The translations under genes were made by a program, and so were the position numbers. Under the pieces are notes generated by a model. The model ran no database searches. It was not told the DNA's origin and saw only the letters and a program-made list of their open reading frames with translations. This document shows positions 12,080 through 23,001 of a stretch of DNA of 64,000 bases, piece by piece. How positions within the stretch are numbered: position 1 is the first letter of the stretch; each line of letters begins with the position of its first letter. This stretch comes from Phlegmacium glaucopus (taxonomy: Eukaryota > Basidiomycota > Agaricomycetes > Agaricales > Cortinariaceae), in NCBI GenBank assembly GCA_015039465.1, contig MU130477.1:554619-618618 (forward strand). Reading direction: 5' to 3'.

Positions 12080-12526
12080 GAGGACTTTACACTCCCCCAC
12101 ATTGTCCGGCTGGAATTCCGCCGGACTCCAGAAAAGTCCGGTCAGAGTCCAGTCAGAGTCCGGTGGAAGTCCGGTGGAAGTACAAAACATCCCTGTATCC
12201 CCTCCTAACCTAAGAACGCGCTACCGCGCGGACAGAAAATATCCCCATCCCTAAATATTAATCCTAAGCCATAGGCCTAAGCCCTAAATCTAAATATAAC
12301 CCTAAGGCTAACCTCTAAATCTAAATATAACCCTAAATTCTATCAAAAGTCCGGCGGACTGTGACCAGACATACAGTCCAGGCATTTTTCTACTTTCACC
12401 GGACTCTGACCGGACTCTGACCGGACTCTCACTGGACTTTTACCAGAATTTTACCGGAATTTTAGTGGAGTCTGCCGGACTTCCGCCAGACTCCGGCCAG
12501 ACAACGTGGGGGACTGTAAAGTACAC
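12080..12526 (+). mobile_element. hAT-like non-autonomous element, family 2 (447 bp)
   Basis: It starts GAGGACTTTACACTCCCCCA and ends GTGGGGGACTGTAAAGTA(CAC), an imperfect terminal inverted repeat. Exact 8-bp duplications GAGTAATT lie at 12,072-12,079 and 12,527-12,534. Subterminal arrays of GTCCGG/CCGGAC and GGACTCTGACC motifs fill both ends. No coding region. Full-length relatives lie at 20,403-23,620 and 38,272-40,500. An 8-bp duplication is the hAT hallmark; the terminal bases are not the usual CAGNG, so superfamily is inferred from the duplication. Confidence 0.85.
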
Positions 12527-12627
12527 GAGTAATTCCAGAATGGATGGAATGGAACTGGGACAAGTAATGGAAAGGACTTTGGCCTCAGCATATGTGCTGT
12601 GCTGCCCAGCTCCTATAGTGTCCTGAT

Positions 12628-13195
12628 TAGTGTTTGAAGGTCCGGTTATGAGACCGGAAAAAGACCATAACAAGACTGGACTGGACTGGAAAAAGACCAG
12701 ACCAGTGGTCTGGTCTTTTTATTTTTGAGAATCAAAGACTGGAAAAAGACCGGTCTCGATTAACCGGTCTTTTGAGGTTCAGACCTGTTTAATCCGGCAA
12801 AAGGGTAGCCCTAATTTACCCCTTTCCAACAAGCCTAAGATCATAAAAATCCAATAAAAACTGGCTGAGAAATAAATAGATCTGTAAAATAGTCTAAAAT
12901 ATTCGCTAAAATAAGGCATTTTACTAGTATTACTGTAGAAAATCCAAATCCTAACGGAATTTAACATTCTTGGGCTTGTTCGGAAGCTATTATTAAACTT
13001 AACAACCGTTTTTGATACAAAAATATATATTTGTCAGCAGAAGACCAGTTACAGACTGATTAAGACCAGTTAGGACCAGGACCAGTCCTAGGACCGAAAA
13101 AAACTGATGTAAACTGGTCCTAAGTGGTCCAGTCCGGTCTCGGTTAAAGGCCCTGAGGGTCAAAAAACCAGACCAGACTGGACTTTTAAACACTA
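12628..13195 (+). mobile_element. hAT-type MITE, family 3 (568 bp)
   Basis: The ends are TAGTGTTTGAAGGTCCGG and CAGACTGGACTTTTAAACACTA-like, giving an inverted TAGTGTTT terminus. Exact 8-bp target duplications GTCCTGAT lie at 12,620-12,627 and 13,196-13,203. The host sequence, read from the intact copy near 10,130, has this 8-mer once. Subterminal repeats are AAAGACCGG/CCGGTC. No coding region. A larger, older member is at 18,484-19,917. Confidence 0.9.
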
Positions 13196-13614
13196 GTCCT
13201 GATTTTGGAACCAGAAGAGAAAGGAGTAAGACAGAAGCCTCAGTGACTTAGAGGACGAACAAGAGGAGGAAAACATACAAGCTTTGAGTACTTAAATAAT
13301 AATAAGGAATAGCAATGGAAATATAAAAGATAAATATACATTCTGCTCCTGGAAGGTCCTGCATTCTTGGGTGAATAATCCATAGTGGGTGTGCTGACTG
13401 ATAGTGGGAAAGTGATGACAAAGAAATGGTTGTTATGGCAAAGATGTGGTAATGGGTTTGGAGTAACATCGGAAGAGCTGGAATGATATGGAGAAGTCTC
13501 GGAGTTGGACGTAGGAAGAGTAGATCCAGATACAAGGGAAAGTACTGGAACAGAATGTAACATTTTGTGACAGTATGTGAAGGCCAGATAAATATGAAAA
13601 TATTCACCACAGGC

Positions 13615-13930
13615 ATGGAGATATTTCAGAACAGCTGAAAGAGGACTGAAATGTGGACAGAATAGAATATTTCATCCCAAGTAACTTAGTAAGGGGTAGA
13701 TGAAGTGGCAAATAAATGATATGTTTCAACTATGCTTCTGGAGTTATTCTGCAATGACTAAATTAGGAGTTTTCAAGTGGCAAAAAGTGTTCATTTCACA
13801 CCACAGGCAGAAACATATTTTAGACAGCAGATTGTAGGGTTAAAATATCTCTAGAATTAAATATTTTGGGATAGTGGAAGCAGTAATTGAGGGTTAAAGA
13901 AGTAATATATTTTCAGTCATGTTTTGGATC
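13615..13930. repeat. Dispersed repeat 4, copy 1 (inverted relative to 48,072-48,383)
   Basis: About 310 bp match the reverse complement of 48,072-48,383 nearly end to end, sharing GAACAGCTGAAAGAGGACTG, the AGAATAGAATATTTCATCCC-like stretch and ATTAAATATTTTGGGATAGT. No coding region. Both copies lack CpG. Confidence 0.8.
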
Positions 13931-14560
13931 CAAATTATGAGACTTACCTTATGTAAGTATCATTTTTATACCCCCAGCTCTAAGCTTTTGAGGGCAAACA
14001 TAAAATAGACAGTCTCATGAGACATTGAGACTTGAGAATTCATGAGACTCTGTGACACTTTGTGAGACCAATGAGACTTGAGGCAACTGAATTTTTTTTT
14101 TATCTCACTCAACCTCTAAGTATAAGTAGGCAGGGGTGGTACCCATGAGTGATGGGGGGGACCAGGGGAGCCACTAGGGAGACTTCCCTCCAGTGGTCTG
14201 TGCTAAGGTAGTGAGTTATAGTGAGTCATGGGGCAAAAGGGAGAGACTAAGTATAGTACATTGTTCAAGTGGGGAGGTGAGGAATGAGGTGTAAAGATGG
14301 AGAGGAAAGGGAAAAAGAGTAAAGAGTCCAATGAGTGTTCCAGCTGTTCATAACACCTGCAGCTTTTTGGAGGCCATTATGTGTTTTGGGGGCACTTTTA
14401 TGGTAATTTTCATGGGGTGGGAATGTTGTCATCACAACCATCAATGATTTCCCTGTATGTTTTTTGCTGTCATCATCTTAGTTTCAACACATTACCCTCA
14501 TATGTGAACAACAAAGAGAAAACATAGGTCACTTGATGTCACTTGATGTAATCTGGTCAC
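13931..14560. repeat. Repeat 5 and GAGAC-rich sequence
   Basis: 14,000-14,090 is dense in GAGAC/GTCTC (CTCATGAGAC, GAGACTTGAG). 14,180-14,350 holds repeat 5 (CTAAGTATAGTACATTG ... AGTGTTCCAGCTGTTCATAA), which recurs at 28,260-28,412 and at 44,277-44,335. No gene is seen. Confidence 0.5.
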
Positions 14561-14565
14561 ATTCA

Positions 14566-14859
14566 TTAGATTGTTGTTTGTAGTTTTTCCAAATAATTAA
14601 TATAAAACTTGAGTTGCCAGGGTAATCCAGCATGAGTCTGCATGACAAACATAAATGAGCATTCAAAATTGCCCACTGTCAACTCAAATACTCTACTGAT
14701 GAGCTTTTCAGGCTGTGAAAATGCTAATGACATTCCTTGAATTATATCTACACTGGCAACTTGTAGTTTAACACCTGTAAAGTCTATGACAAACTCTGTT
14801 GGTTTATTGTAGCAAGCTTCAATGAGCTCATTGATAAAGTGCCACCCAGAACCTTTCAC
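14566..14859 (-). pseudogene. Possible coding relic, 97 codons open
   Basis: An unbroken minus-strand frame (e.g. EFVIDFTGVKLQVASVDIIQ) stands out in otherwise frame-broken, CpG-free DNA. I do not recognise the family and there is no start context or splice structure to support a living gene. It is probably a transposon relic. Confidence 0.25.
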
Positions 14860-15185
14860 TTTGTTGATAGTAACATGGAGTTTTATTTTTTGACCATTTT
14901 TTCAGTCAGTGCGCATGCTCAGAGAGGTGATAAGGACAGTATCTGCTGCTTACACAGTTATGGTGCAGTGTGATGAGCATGTGACACCAGCAACTTGAAC
15001 ACAAGATATAGACCTCATTTTGTTCTGTGATTATAATGAAATAAAAATTATATTCATGAATAGAATTAACCATAGAAAACTTTGTCTATTGTTTAAATAA
15101 TACAGAGCAATGTGAGAGGTGATATTAAATAAACAAGCCAGAAATGTGTACTGCCCTGATGAAACTGCTATCTTGGTATAACCCC
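14860..15185. other. AT-rich, no feature recognised
   Basis: Nothing beyond short simple sequence; one isolated CpG at about 14,920. Confidence 0.4.
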
Positions 15186-15218
15186 ACTCAAGCAACCCAC
15201 CTGGTGGGTTGCTTGAGT
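15186..15218. repeat. Perfect 16-bp-arm palindrome
   Basis: ACTCAAGCAACCCACC, one T, then its exact reverse complement. The flanks GGTATAA(CCCC) and (TC)TTATACC extend the pairing imperfectly. Perfect pairing in decayed DNA suggests a recent or selected hairpin, possibly an end of a small transposon. Confidence 0.85.
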
Positions 15219-15270
15219 CTTATACCACAGTAGGGCTTTGTTAAACACAGAAAATATTGGACAGAAATTT

Positions 15271-15885
15271 TAGGGTTACCAAAGTTCAGTTCAGAACTGA
15301 CTCATGAACCTGAACTGAACTGAACTGAACTGATAATTCAGTTCAGTTCAGTTCAGGTTCAGGTATTTAGAGATTTATGGTTCATGCAGTTCGAACTGAA
15401 CTGAACTGCTGAACCGTTAGGTCCCAGAAGGCCAGGCAATTCTCTTCTTTTAACTTAACATTGTATAGAAAGTGATCCTTCAGTAATTTATGAACATTGG
15501 AATGGTTGGGCAGTCCTTTTGAGCATGAAATAATGGCTAAGGAAGGAGGTAATGGCCAGACTTGGTATGTGATGTTATTATGTCAGCATAGATCAGTACT
15601 GCCTATTTAGGAAAATAAATATAAAACAATGGTTTTCTGTGTTCTAAAGGAGTTCTGAGATCATATATGAGTGGAAATCAAGTGGCTAAGTGCTAAGGAA
15701 GGTCTTTGTACATTAAATTTTCAGAAAAAGGTAAAATTTCAGATTTTATAATGGTTCTTCAGTTCAGTTCAGTTCGAACCAGTTCTTAAATGGTTCAGTT
15801 CAGTTCAGGACCATATGCAAACAGTTCAGTTCAGTTCAGGCTGAGGAGGTGAAGAACTGAACTGAACTGAACTTTGGTAACCCTA
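15271..15885. mobile_element. Terminal-inverted-repeat element, family 6, rich in GAACT/AGTTC
   Basis: It begins TAGGGTTACCAAAGTTCAGT and ends as its reverse complement (ACTTTGGTAACCCTA). Both subterminal zones are arrays of TTCAG/CTGAA (15,286-15,370; 15,755-15,875). The right flank GACAGAAT and the left flank GACAGAAA differ by one base, but the left one stands three T's away from the terminus, so it is a near-miss 8-bp target duplication. Fragments of the family occur at 17,540-17,640, 18,325-18,395 and 45,161-45,505. No coding region. Confidence 0.75.
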
Positions 15886-16309
15886 GACAGAATATCAGAA
15901 TGTGTCAGGGGACCTCCTATGCCTCCCAGTCTTATGCATAGCACCACCCATCTATCAATCTCACCCATTGTATGGTTACCCTATGCTACTGCCCAGACCT
16001 ATGGCACTACCTGACACATTCTGTCACCATGTGACATCCCATCACAAGCTTACTACTCTAGTGCCTACCCTTGCCTGTCTCCCAGACCTAGATCCATAGT
16101 CTTAGTCATTACACCTTAGTCACAAGCCTGGTTAGCTATCCGCTTAGTAGTTTAGTATTACATGACTGATCCTTATCACTATACACACACATACAAGTGC
16201 ACAGACCATGTACCTTAGTATAGATAGTTAAGGTGCAGATACAGGATCTGCACCTTGGTCAATAACAATGTTTATGGGGTTCCCCAAGAAGTGTGACTAT
16301 CCCCTAACA
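15886..16309. other. CpG-poor spacer
   Basis: Contains CTCCTATGC...CACCATGTGACATCC type sequence open for 65 codons on the plus strand but without recognisable similarity. A short inverted repeat GGTGCAGAT...ATCTGCACC lies at about 16,231-16,256. Confidence 0.4.
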
Positions 16310-16872
16310 GAATGGAAGGAACCAAATGGAAACAGTAACAGAGTAGGACTATAACCTCAGCATATGTGCTGTGCTACCCAGCTCCTTTGTTGTCCTAATT
16401 TTGGAACCAAAAGAAAATGGAATAGAAGTGGAAGCTCAAGGGACTTAGAGGGAGATCAAGAAATGGAAGCTAAGTTGAAATTCAAAACTAAGGAAAAACA
16501 TACAAGCTTGAGTACTTAAATATTGTCAAAGGATAACATCAAAATGTAAAAGATAAAAATAAGGTACTGTGCTCTGCTCCCAGAAAATCCTTCATTCTTG
16601 GGTGAATAATCCAGCTATGGGTTGCTGACTGATAATGGGAAAGTGCTGACAGAGATAATGATAAGATAAGATGTTGATAAGGTGATGATGATGGAGATGA
16701 GCTTGGAGTAATGGTGGAGGGGCTGAAAATAATATGGAGAACCTTTGGATCTGAAGATAGGGGGAGTAATTCTGAAGGTAAGGGAAGTAACAGTTATGGA
16801 GTTGGAGCTAGTTGTTCCAATCACAGCTCCATTGGAACCAGTGACAGAACAACTCATGACTGAATTGTAACA
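16310..16872 (-). mobile_element. LTR (family 1), copy 3
   Basis: Matches 10,017-10,586 in the same orientation, ending GTAACA at 16,872. The left end near 16,270-16,312 is diverged, so the boundary is uncertain and no target duplication was found. CpG is almost absent. Confidence 0.7.
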
Positions 16873-16907
16873 ATTTGACTAAAAACTTAGTACAAAAACA
16901 AACAACT

Positions 16908-17500
16908 TGTTACAATCTGTTTCCAGGTAATTCCATTTCCAGCTCCATCAGAGTTGCATATGGAAAACCCACTCCTTACTCCATAACATTTGCCTCTCTT
17001 CCTTGACTTTACTCCATCACCCTTCCACCCCAAAGGTTTTCTGTGACATTCTGACCCCTCCACCATTACTCCAAACTCATCTCTGTCATCATCACTTATC
17101 AACATCTTATCTTATCAGTTCCCTTTATCTACTTTCCCACTATCAGTCAGCAAGCTAGTATTGGATTATTCACCATGGAATGCAGGATTTCCCAGGAGCA
17201 GAGCCCAGCACTATATTTTTATCTTTTACATTTTGATGTTATTCTTTTACATTATTTAAGTATTCAGTCCTGTATGTTTTTCCCCAGTTTCAAATATCAA
17301 CTTAGTTCTCCTCTCTTGTTTGTCCTCTAAGTCCTCTGTGACCTCCTTCTTGTTCCTTCCTCTTCCAGTTCCAAAATCAGGACATTGTAGGAGTTGGGTG
17401 GCACAGCACATATGCTGAGGCCATAGTCCTTTCTGTTACAGTCTGGGTCCATTCTGTCCATTCCAGAATCTGTCCAACATCTTCCCTCTATAACTTAACA
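16908..17500 (+). mobile_element. Solo LTR (family 1), copy 4, CAACT target duplication
   Basis: 593 bp beginning TGTTACAATC and ending CTTAACA, the reverse orientation of copy 3. Exact 5-bp duplications CAACT lie at 16,903-16,907 and 17,501-17,505. The copy lacks CpG. Copies 3 and 4 face each other across 35 bp and so form a 1.2-kb imperfect palindrome. Confidence 0.88.
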
Positions 17501-17505
17501 CAACT

Positions 17506-18475
17506 GAAGAAATATCAGTTGGGTTTTTTTTATCAGTTTGACAGTTTGAACTAGTCTGGGAACTGAACTGAACTGACAAAACTGGTTCTATCAGTTCCAG
17601 TTCCAGTTCTGGTTCAGTTCAGCCACTAATCAGCATTTTGGCAAAATAGATTCCAGGTTTTCACTGGTTTTCACTGGTTTCTGGGTTTCAGGAAACTAGG
17701 AAACCCAGAAACACAGAAACTAATAACAAACTATAATATATTTAACTAATAACTATAATATATCTAACTAATAACTATAGTTACTTAAACTACAACCAGT
17801 ACTGAGCTAGTGGGAATTTAAGTAAAAAGCAGAGGCCTTTATATAAGTAAACAATTGACTCAGGGTCCATTCGCTAGAAGCTTCCAACTATTCCATCAAT
17901 TATGTAATTGTTCTTGGCGCTGAACTAACAATTTGTCAATGATGACAACCATGATGGATGGAATATTCTCAAATATTCCAGGAATTTATAGTGAACTAAC
18001 CCTGAAGCCATATTTACTTATATAAAGGCCAGACTTTTGCACTCAAATTCCCTAGCTTTCCCCACTAGTATCTGCTAGTTGTAGTAGGTTGTAGTATGAC
18101 TATTGTAGTTGAATAGTTATATATATTGTAATTAAGTAGAATTAAGTACATGGTTGCTTGGGTTTCTCAGGTTTCTGTACCTCCCTCTCTGAGTAGGTTT
18201 CCAGAAAACAGGGCATAAGTTTCTGAGTTTCCCTGTTTCCTGGTTTTTCCTGGTTTTTACATGGTTTTCTTGGTTGCTCACAGTGAGGAACCAGTGGAAA
18301 CTAATTTCCTTAAATACTGATGCAGGGACCTTTCAGTTCAGTTCTTGGTTCTTCAAAAATGGCAAAGAACTGAACTGAACTGAACTTTGGTAGCTCACTG
18401 AGAACTCATTCCAACCAAATGCTGACCATTCCACCTTGGGATGTGTAGGGGAAGGTAAAGTACTCATATTAGTGT
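17506..18475. repeat. Mosaic of family-6 fragments around a TTTC-rich repeat
   Basis: Family-6 AGTTCAGTTC arrays at 17,540-17,640 and 18,325-18,395 flank a GGTTTTCACTGG/GGTTTCTGGG element (17,640-17,720; 18,145-18,320). The interior 17,700-18,140 has inverted segments, for example TTTATATAAGTAAA near 17,838 against TTTACTTATATAAA near 18,010. No coding region. Confidence 0.5.
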
Positions 18476-18483
18476 CAGATAAT

Positions 18484-19917
18484 TAGTGTTCAAAAGTCCA
18501 GTTATGTCAGGTTATTTGGTGCCTGGGGGCTCTAACCAAGACTGAGACCAGTCAGCCTTCATTTCAAATCCAAAAATCAGATGAAGATTCAGGAAAGCTA
18601 CTACGGATGAGCATGGCTCAGCAGTCAACTTAAAGTTCTGGGCAAAGAGCAACCTTACAGCAAAGCAGCATTACAACAGGCACATCACGCAGAATTAAAG
18701 CTATGGGCTCAAGAGGAATGGACCAAGTTGCCCAGATATGACCGGTCCAAACATGTCTTACCATCAGCACCCAACACAAAAATACCTAACTCTGACACAC
18801 CTGTTATCACAAAGACATGCCTCTATCCTCACCCAGCTCCAAACTGCACATGCACCACTCACAAAGTACTTGCACCATATCAGGAAGGCAGACTCGCCTT
18901 TATGCCCCAAGTGTTAGCAATATGACAAGACTGTTCTGCACTTCCTCCTGCAATGTCCCATATACCAAGAGCCAAGGTTAGCTATGCAATCTACTTTGGG
19001 TCCGTTAGTGCAGTACCTATCAAAATTACTCAACACGCCTACTGTGCTCAAGCCACTGTTCCGTTACATCAAAGCCACTCAAAGGTTCAGTCAGCCAAAT
19101 CCATAAATGCCCATGCCCATGTCCACCACACCAAGCATCCACACTTCAACACCTGCTCTTACTTCCACCTTGCTCACTCCCCTGTACCATTCTTTCACAT
19201 TTATTTATTTATCATAGAGCAGATCTCACTATAATCTACTTTATTCATGGTGTACACACTTCTTACATTTTAGCACCACACCCGCACTGAAGTCTGCTTG
19301 TCAGATCTTTATGCAGTTGTCACAGTTCTCTATTCAGTTTCCTCTTTTTAATACTACAGTAGTCTATAATATGCCATGTACATACTCTCTGACATATGGT
19401 TTGCCACAATGGAGAATAAATAGGATTTAAAATAAAAATAAAAATAAAAACAAAAAAAACAACCTAACTGGACCACAATTAACCAGTTATAGTCAGTTAT
19501 TTGCAGTTACCAACCAGTTAGGACCAAAAAACAGAACATCAGCTGGAACCAGGCACATTAATCCATATATATCTCATTAAATATTATTTCCCTGTATCCT
19601 AGCTTTAAAATGAGCCTAAGAATGCTTAATTTGGTAAAGAATTGACATATTTATGAAATTATTCTGAAAACTCTACTATTTTGACTAATATTTAGAGATT
19701 TAGTCAAAAATTGAGTGTTTTTGATGTTTTTGGGCATGTTTTGAAGGGGTAAAATAGGCCTTGCTATAACTGGTTATAAACAGTTTTCAATGGTTAGTTA
19801 ACTGCAAAATAACCAGTTACACTATTTTTAAAACTGATGAACTCTAACTGTGGTTAGGTTAGCATTGTGGTTAAGTCTGGTTATTTTCTGGTTAGCTAAC
19901 CTAACTTTCAAACACTA
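18484..19917 (+). mobile_element. hAT-type element, family 3, older copy, with nested LINE end
   Basis: It begins TAGTGTTCAAAAGTCCAG and ends CTTTCAAACACTA, the same TAGTGTTT-type ends as 12,628-13,195. Exact 8-bp duplications CAGATAAT lie at 18,476-18,483 and 19,918-19,925. Subterminal repeats AACTGGTTA/TAACCAGTTA are the TA-shifted form of the ACCGGTC repeats of the young copy. The middle is occupied by a LINE 3' end. Confidence 0.88.
18540..19461 (+). mobile_element. 5'-truncated LINE (non-LTR retrotransposon) 3' end
   Basis: On the plus strand a frame reads CPKC, one TAG, then QYDKTVLHFLLQCPIYQEPR, which matches the Cys/His-rich C-terminal end after the RNase H domain of fungal Tad-type LINEs. 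It continues to KPLFRYIKATQ. The element ends in an A-rich (AAAAT)n tail at about 19,425-19,461. The 5' part (endonuclease, reverse transcriptase) is missing, which is usual for truncated LINE copies. It is inserted in the family-3 hAT element. Confidence 0.7.
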
Positions 19918-19925
19918 CAGATAAT

Positions 19926-20395
19926 AAACATGTTTAAGCAGGTGTTTAGTATTATACATAAATAGTGTATACTTAATATCAACAGAAGAGGCTGAAGTTA
20001 AGTCCATTGATTCTGAATCAGATACTTTTTAGGATTTAATTTTAATTAAGCTTTTTTTATTATTGAGCCAGAGCATAGTTATTAGCTAGCAGATTGATGT
20101 AAGATGAAGCTTTTTGGAGCTACTGTTTAGCTTTATATTTATATATTTGAATCTAATACTGAAATAAAGCTTCCTGAGACTACAGGTTGTTCTTTTCTTT
20201 TTTTGAGCATTTGGCAGGTAACTACTAGTAGAAGGAACAGAGAGGCTTGGCTGATGTAACCTCTATGAAGACTGTTGTTTTTTTAAATAATAAACTAACA
20301 TCATAAAAAACAAATAGATTTGACTTACTTGCTTCCTTTCTATTATTGTTTGATTTTTACAGTAACATGATGTGGTAAGCAAAAATTAAGCTAAG
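19926..20395. other. AT-rich spacer
   Basis: No gene or repeat recognised beyond short A/T runs. Confidence 0.4.
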
Positions 20396-21279
20396 AAATT
20401 TTCAGTACTTTACAGTGCCCCACAGTTCTGAGTGGAATCTGAGTGGAGTCTGAGCATTCCAACTGGATTCCAAGTGGATTCCAAGTGGATTCCAAGTGGC
20501 ATCACAGATTCCGAATGGAGTCCACTCAGACTCTGCTCGGACTCTGCTTGGAGTCCAAGTTACTAAGTAGATTCCAAACTGAGTCTGAGTGGACTCCAGG
20601 TGGATCCTGAGTGGATTGAATGTGGATTCCGAGTGGACTCCATTCAGATTCCAAATATTAATTCTGAGCCCATTCTAAGGAATATTTAGCTCTGTTATAA
20701 GGCCTACTTAGTAGTAAATACTTGTAACTCAGACTTCATTCTCAGTCAGAGTTATTAAATGTTATTGATTTCAACTAATATTATTTATTTCATTAATATT
20801 AATAGTATTAAAATACAAGAATAAAATATAATACCCCTAGTAAGGAGGAGTACTGGTGTGATGGTTGTAGGTTATAAAAAGATTTAAAAAAAATTAAAGA
20901 AAAAACCCTGGGTGAGGTATTGTGGCCATTGTTGTCATCATAGCCTCCAGAAAGGGAGGGGGGGGATAAGTACATGTAGTCGTCAATGTACACACATATT
21001 TGTTGTGTTGTAGGTGTGCATTTGTTGTTGTATGTGTGTATTGGTTGTTGTATGCATGCATTGGTTGTTGTACGTGCATGTTTGTTGTCATACAGGTGTG
21101 TGCTGGGTGTAAGGGGGGCTGGGACAGGTGGTGGGTTATGGATAGCGTGATGTGGCAGTGTGCAGGGGGTGGTGGTGGTGTTGTCATAGTTAGGGTGCCA
21201 ACAGTGAAGGTGTAGTGGTGGTGGGTTGTTGTGGGGTTGTTGTCATTAGCTGTCGTGGTTGTTCATCGTGGTTGTTCAA

Positions 21280-21945
21280 AGCTAATAAATAAAAAGTTAG
21301 TTAGTATAGTGAAATAATAAAAATAAAAATAAAAACCCACCCCCCTAGCAAGGGAGGTAGAGCTGTCATTGTTGACATTTAATGTGGCAGGGGGAGGGTG
21401 GTGGTAAAAATAAAAATAAAAAACCCACCCCCCTAGCAAGAGGGGTAGAGCTGTCATTGTTGTTGTTCAACGTGGCAGGGGAAAGTGGTGGTGGTGTCGT
21501 CGCTCGACGTGGTGGCAGGGGAAGATGGTGGTGGTGTTGTCATTCAATGTGGCAGGGGGAGATGGTGGTAGTGTTGTCATTTGATGTGGCAGGGGAAGAT
21601 GGTGGTGGTGGGTCGTCGTTTGACATGGCAGGGGAAGATGGTGGTAGTGTTGTTGTTCAATGTGGCAGGGGAAGATGGTGGTGGTGGGTAATTGTGGGTT
21701 GTCACCGTTAGCAGTCGGTCATTGTCATTTGTTGTGGTAGTTCAAAGCTAATCATTAAAAGATTAGCATACTGAAATAAAAAAAAATTATAAAAAACCCC
21801 CCCTGGGGGGGTGGAGCCATCATGGTTGTTAGCCATCATGGTCATTTTTGTGGCCATTGTTTGAAGCTAATAAGTAAGAGTTAGTATACTGAAATAAAGA
21901 GAAAAAAAAAACATACCACCCCTCTAGTGAGGGGGGTAGAGCCGT
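21280..21945. repeat. Repeated A-rich/GC-hairpin module inside the 20.4-kb element
   Basis: Four or five modules occur, each with AAAGCTAAT..., AGTATA(C/G)TGAAATAA, an A-rich run, then a hairpin of the form CCACCCCCCTAGCAAGGGAG (about 21,340, 21,428, 21,797, 21,917). Between them are GGCAGGGGAAGATGGTGGTG repeats. The same hairpins, in opposite orientation, occur at 39,248, 39,943 and 40,030. Confidence 0.6.
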
Positions 21946-22089
21946 TGCTAGCCATGGTCATCGCCGTTGTTGCTAGCAGTAGTTGTTGTTGTTGTTGTTG
22001 CTAGTTGTTGTTGTTGTCTGTCTTTGTTGTTGTCATCACGGTTGTGAGGTATCAGCTGTGATGGTAGTGGCTGTGGTGGTGGTTGTGGT

Positions 22090-23000
22090 ACGTCAATACA
22101 CTGTCAGTACGCTAGGTGCTGTACCAACTGATGGTGTGATGCAGCTCAGGGCTTCAGTGGCATAAATACTGAGTCAAGTGTATGCAGAAAGGTTCCAACT
22201 AAGGTAGGGCAATGAGATACGAGATGAGTGAAATGAGGAGCAATGAAACAATGAAGGGGGGACGGGGTAATGAAGTGGCAACAAGGTAACAAAGGGGCAA
22301 CAAAGTAACAAAGGGGCAACAAAGTAATGCAGGGGTGACACAGTAACAAAATACAATCGCTGTATGGGTGATTTGCAGTAAAAACGCAATGAAATGATGG
22401 TGAATGAGGAGAGAGATGACAACAAGACTTAATTCTAAACTCTGGGGAGAGAGGTGAATACTTTATTATTGTTCCTTGTAACTAAATTACAGGAGATTTT
22501 TATAGTAGGTAAAGGAGATCACATGGCTAAGTTGCACATGGGTATCTATAAAACAAAGCAAAATGATGAAACAGGAGTCCAGGAGGGACTAGGCAAAATG
22601 GGGAGACAACACATCAGGGAAAGTGGAAGATAAATGAAAGAGGACCGGCAGGAGACATGTGGTATAGGAGGATGATCAAGGAGCGATGGTAAATATATCA
22701 AAAATATATATAAAAAGGAAATGAAATGTTTGAAGGAACAGAAGAGAAATAAATGAATATAAATGATCAGCGATCTAGAATACCCAACGGTGTTAAAGGA
22801 CTTCTCAATCCGGTGATTGTAGTTGGATAGGAGCAACTGGTAGGGTAACAATGATGCTTTACCATAGAACAATTTGGTGTAGTGTAAGAGGACGTCGGCC
22901 TAGGCAGTGGACGTGCCTATGACTCCTAGACGAGTGAGCATTACCAAATATGAAAAAAGTGTGACTAGACATGTGACTGATGATGAAAGGGAGTAAAAGG
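22090..23000. other. CpG-bearing insert of unknown type
   Basis: This stretch differs from the surrounding G/T-rich arrays in having CpGs and mixed sequence (e.g. GAGGACGTCGGCCTAGGC at about 22,890). 22,200-22,345 is a short-period GGGGCAACAAAGTAACAAA repeat. I find no coding region and no clear ends. Confidence 0.35.
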
Positions 23001-23001
23001 G

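Larger units (their letters stand above)
12043..13562 (-). mobile_element. Solo LTR (family 1), copy 2, split by two hAT-like insertions
   Basis: This LTR matches 10,017-10,586. Its outer target duplication is TTTTG (12,038-12,042 and 13,563-13,567). The LTR is interrupted twice, at 12,080-12,526 and 12,628-13,195, each insertion having its own 8-bp duplication. Removing both leaves about 489 bp of LTR. CpGs of copy 1 are mostly TG or CA here (GAACCGGAAC to GAACTGGGAC, CAGCGTATG to CAGCATATG), whereas the two inserted elements still hold CpGs. Confidence 0.85.

Noticed and set aside
12240..12345. Telomere-like CCCTAA/AACCCTAA stretch
   Set aside because: Units are irregular (CTAAATCTAAATATAACC), lie inside a short hAT-like element and do not form a true CCCTAA array.
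21382..22165. Gly/Val-rich plus-strand ORFs
   Set aside because: Products of GGTGGTGGT/GTTGTT arrays inside a transposon; no start context or conserved composition.
22546..22872. Minus-strand 108-codon Ser/Leu/Ile/Phe-rich ORF
   Set aside because: Looks like the antisense of an A/G-rich repeat; no recognisable domain.
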